64,000 nucleotides of DNA, taken from assembly GCA_965216585.1 (NCBI GenBank), contig CBDCGC010000003.1, forward strand, positions 3,286,001 to 3,350,000. Direction: 5' to 3'. Position numbers and translations under genes: made by a program. The notes under the pieces were generated by a model that worked only from the letters and a program-made list of their open reading frames with translations, had not been told where the DNA came from and made no database searches. Shown in pieces: positions 63,595-64,000 of this stretch (positions are counted from its first letter, which is position 1; each line of letters begins with the position of its first letter). Origin of the DNA: CADEER01 sp965216585 (GTDB lineage Bacteria > Desulfobacterota > Binatia > HRBIN30 > CADEER01).

Positions 63595-63667
63595 GCTGGC
63601 GTAGCTCAGTTGGTAGAGCAGCTGATTCGTAATCAGCAGGTCAGCGGTTCAAATCCGCTCGCCAGCT
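63595..63667 (+). tRNA. tRNA-Thr (anticodon CGT)
   Basis: This 73-nt cloverleaf has acceptor arms GCTGGCG (63595-63601) and CGCCAGC (63660-63666), discriminator T, D-arm GCTC/GAGC and T-arm AGCGG/CCGCT with TTCAAAT loop. The anticodon arm is GCTGA-TTCGTAA-TCAGC, so the anticodon CGT reads ACG (Thr). CCA is not encoded. Confidence 0.97.
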
Positions 63668-64000
63668 TTCTGTTTCCCGTTTGTTTTCTGTTGGTTGGCT
63701 GCGTGCTGTTGTCGCCGTTTTGGCGATTGGCCTCGATTTTGTAGCCAACTTGTAGCCAATCGCCCCGAGGGCCGTTTCGTTACAGCCACCGATGGCTCGC
63801 CGTTAGGACGGTCGAAGGCGAGCGTGCCGCGGGAATGGCATCGTTCGCGACCGCGTGCGGTGGCTTTCTATCGGTGCTATCCGCTAGCCGACCTTAGTGT
63901 GCACGTACGATGCTGGCATGCTATTACGCGTGGCGTCGATTGGGGTGAACGAGCGGGACCGCGGCCGCTTGAAGGGGGGTGGATGGAACGCGAAATTCGG
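63668..64000. other. Region downstream of tRNA-Thr
   Basis: No complete gene is seen. The stretch has a repeated word, TGTAGCCAAC then TGTAGCCAAT (63740-63760), and several short frames. An ATG at 63983 after AAGGGGGGTGG (GAACGCGAAATTCGG follows) could be the start of a CDS running off the end of the window. ATG 63918 is another option. Confidence 0.4.

Noticed and set aside
63668..63900. Integrase gene adjacent to tRNA-Thr on the minus strand
   Set aside because: A run reading LATKS and a repeated TGTAGCCAA word suggested an integrase end, but each minus frame is closed by stops within about 40-60 codons and no recombinase motif is present.

Overview
The window is 64 kb of high-GC DNA from a Gram-negative, diderm bacterium. 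It encodes MreD/PBP2/RodA, a PilMNOPQ secretin pathway, an Mla-type lipid ABC system, several lipoproteins and beta-barrel proteins. Gene order (pilMNOPQ-aroK), TP-rich linkers, secreted proteins with a CX6CX5C pattern and the many acyl-CoA/CoA-transferase/monooxygenase genes resemble uncultured deltaproteobacterial-type lineages (Desulfobacterota, Myxococcota or Binatota). That placement is an inference; no rRNA gene is present to settle it.

Layout. 0-3.1 kb: end of the elongasome operon (mreD-mrdA-rodA). 3.1-7.4 kb: thioredoxin, a tandem repeat array, a lone receiver protein, and a FecR-domain/TPR-beta-barrel pair. 7.6-10.3 kb: ligA-acyP-HNH. 10.4-14.3 kb: a minor pseudopilin operon (FimT/PilV/PilW/PilX types). 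14.3-17.8 kb (minus): STAS-MlaE, MlaF, MlaD and an auxiliary lipoprotein. 17.9-25.3 kb: acyl-CoA catabolism (two CaiB-type CoA-transferases, two adjacent acyl-CoA dehydrogenases, MmgE/PrpD), interrupted by plus-strand glpX. 25.3-26.9 kb: an exported protein and rlmE. 27.4-39.4 kb: a sigma-54-like promoter, then pilMNOPQ-aroK, a small lipoprotein and a giant Ig-like lipoprotein. 39.5-44.4 kb: a minus-strand block (sigma-54 activator, DsbA-like, exported His-rich protein, aroB) bounded on both sides by the same degenerate heptanucleotide repeat. 44.4-51.5 kb (plus): SDR, glutamate-cysteine ligase, zinc hydrolase, CYP51-like P450 joined to a ferredoxin but broken by a frameshift, an NTF2-like protein and an unknown duplicated-domain protein. 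51.5-57 kb: acyl-CoA synthetase, GFA protein, IS256 transposase, two lipoproteins. 57.2-63.5 kb: RND/MMPL transporter, nitronate monooxygenase, Baeyer-Villiger-type monooxygenase, cupin. 63.6 kb: tRNA-Thr(CGT).

The genes fall into three themes: envelope and cell shape with type IV pili and surface adhesion; lipid or sterol-like substrate handling (Mla, CoA chemistry, CYP51-ferredoxin, NTF2-like, BVMO, MMPL); and housekeeping (ligA, rlmE, glpX, aroK/aroB, trxA). The most notable observation is the CYP51-ferredoxin fusion, of the type described from Methylococcus, with one extra base near 49238. Others are a sigma-54-type promoter ahead of pilM, heptad repeats bracketing the aroB block, and a two-fold repeated protein of unknown family beside the P450.
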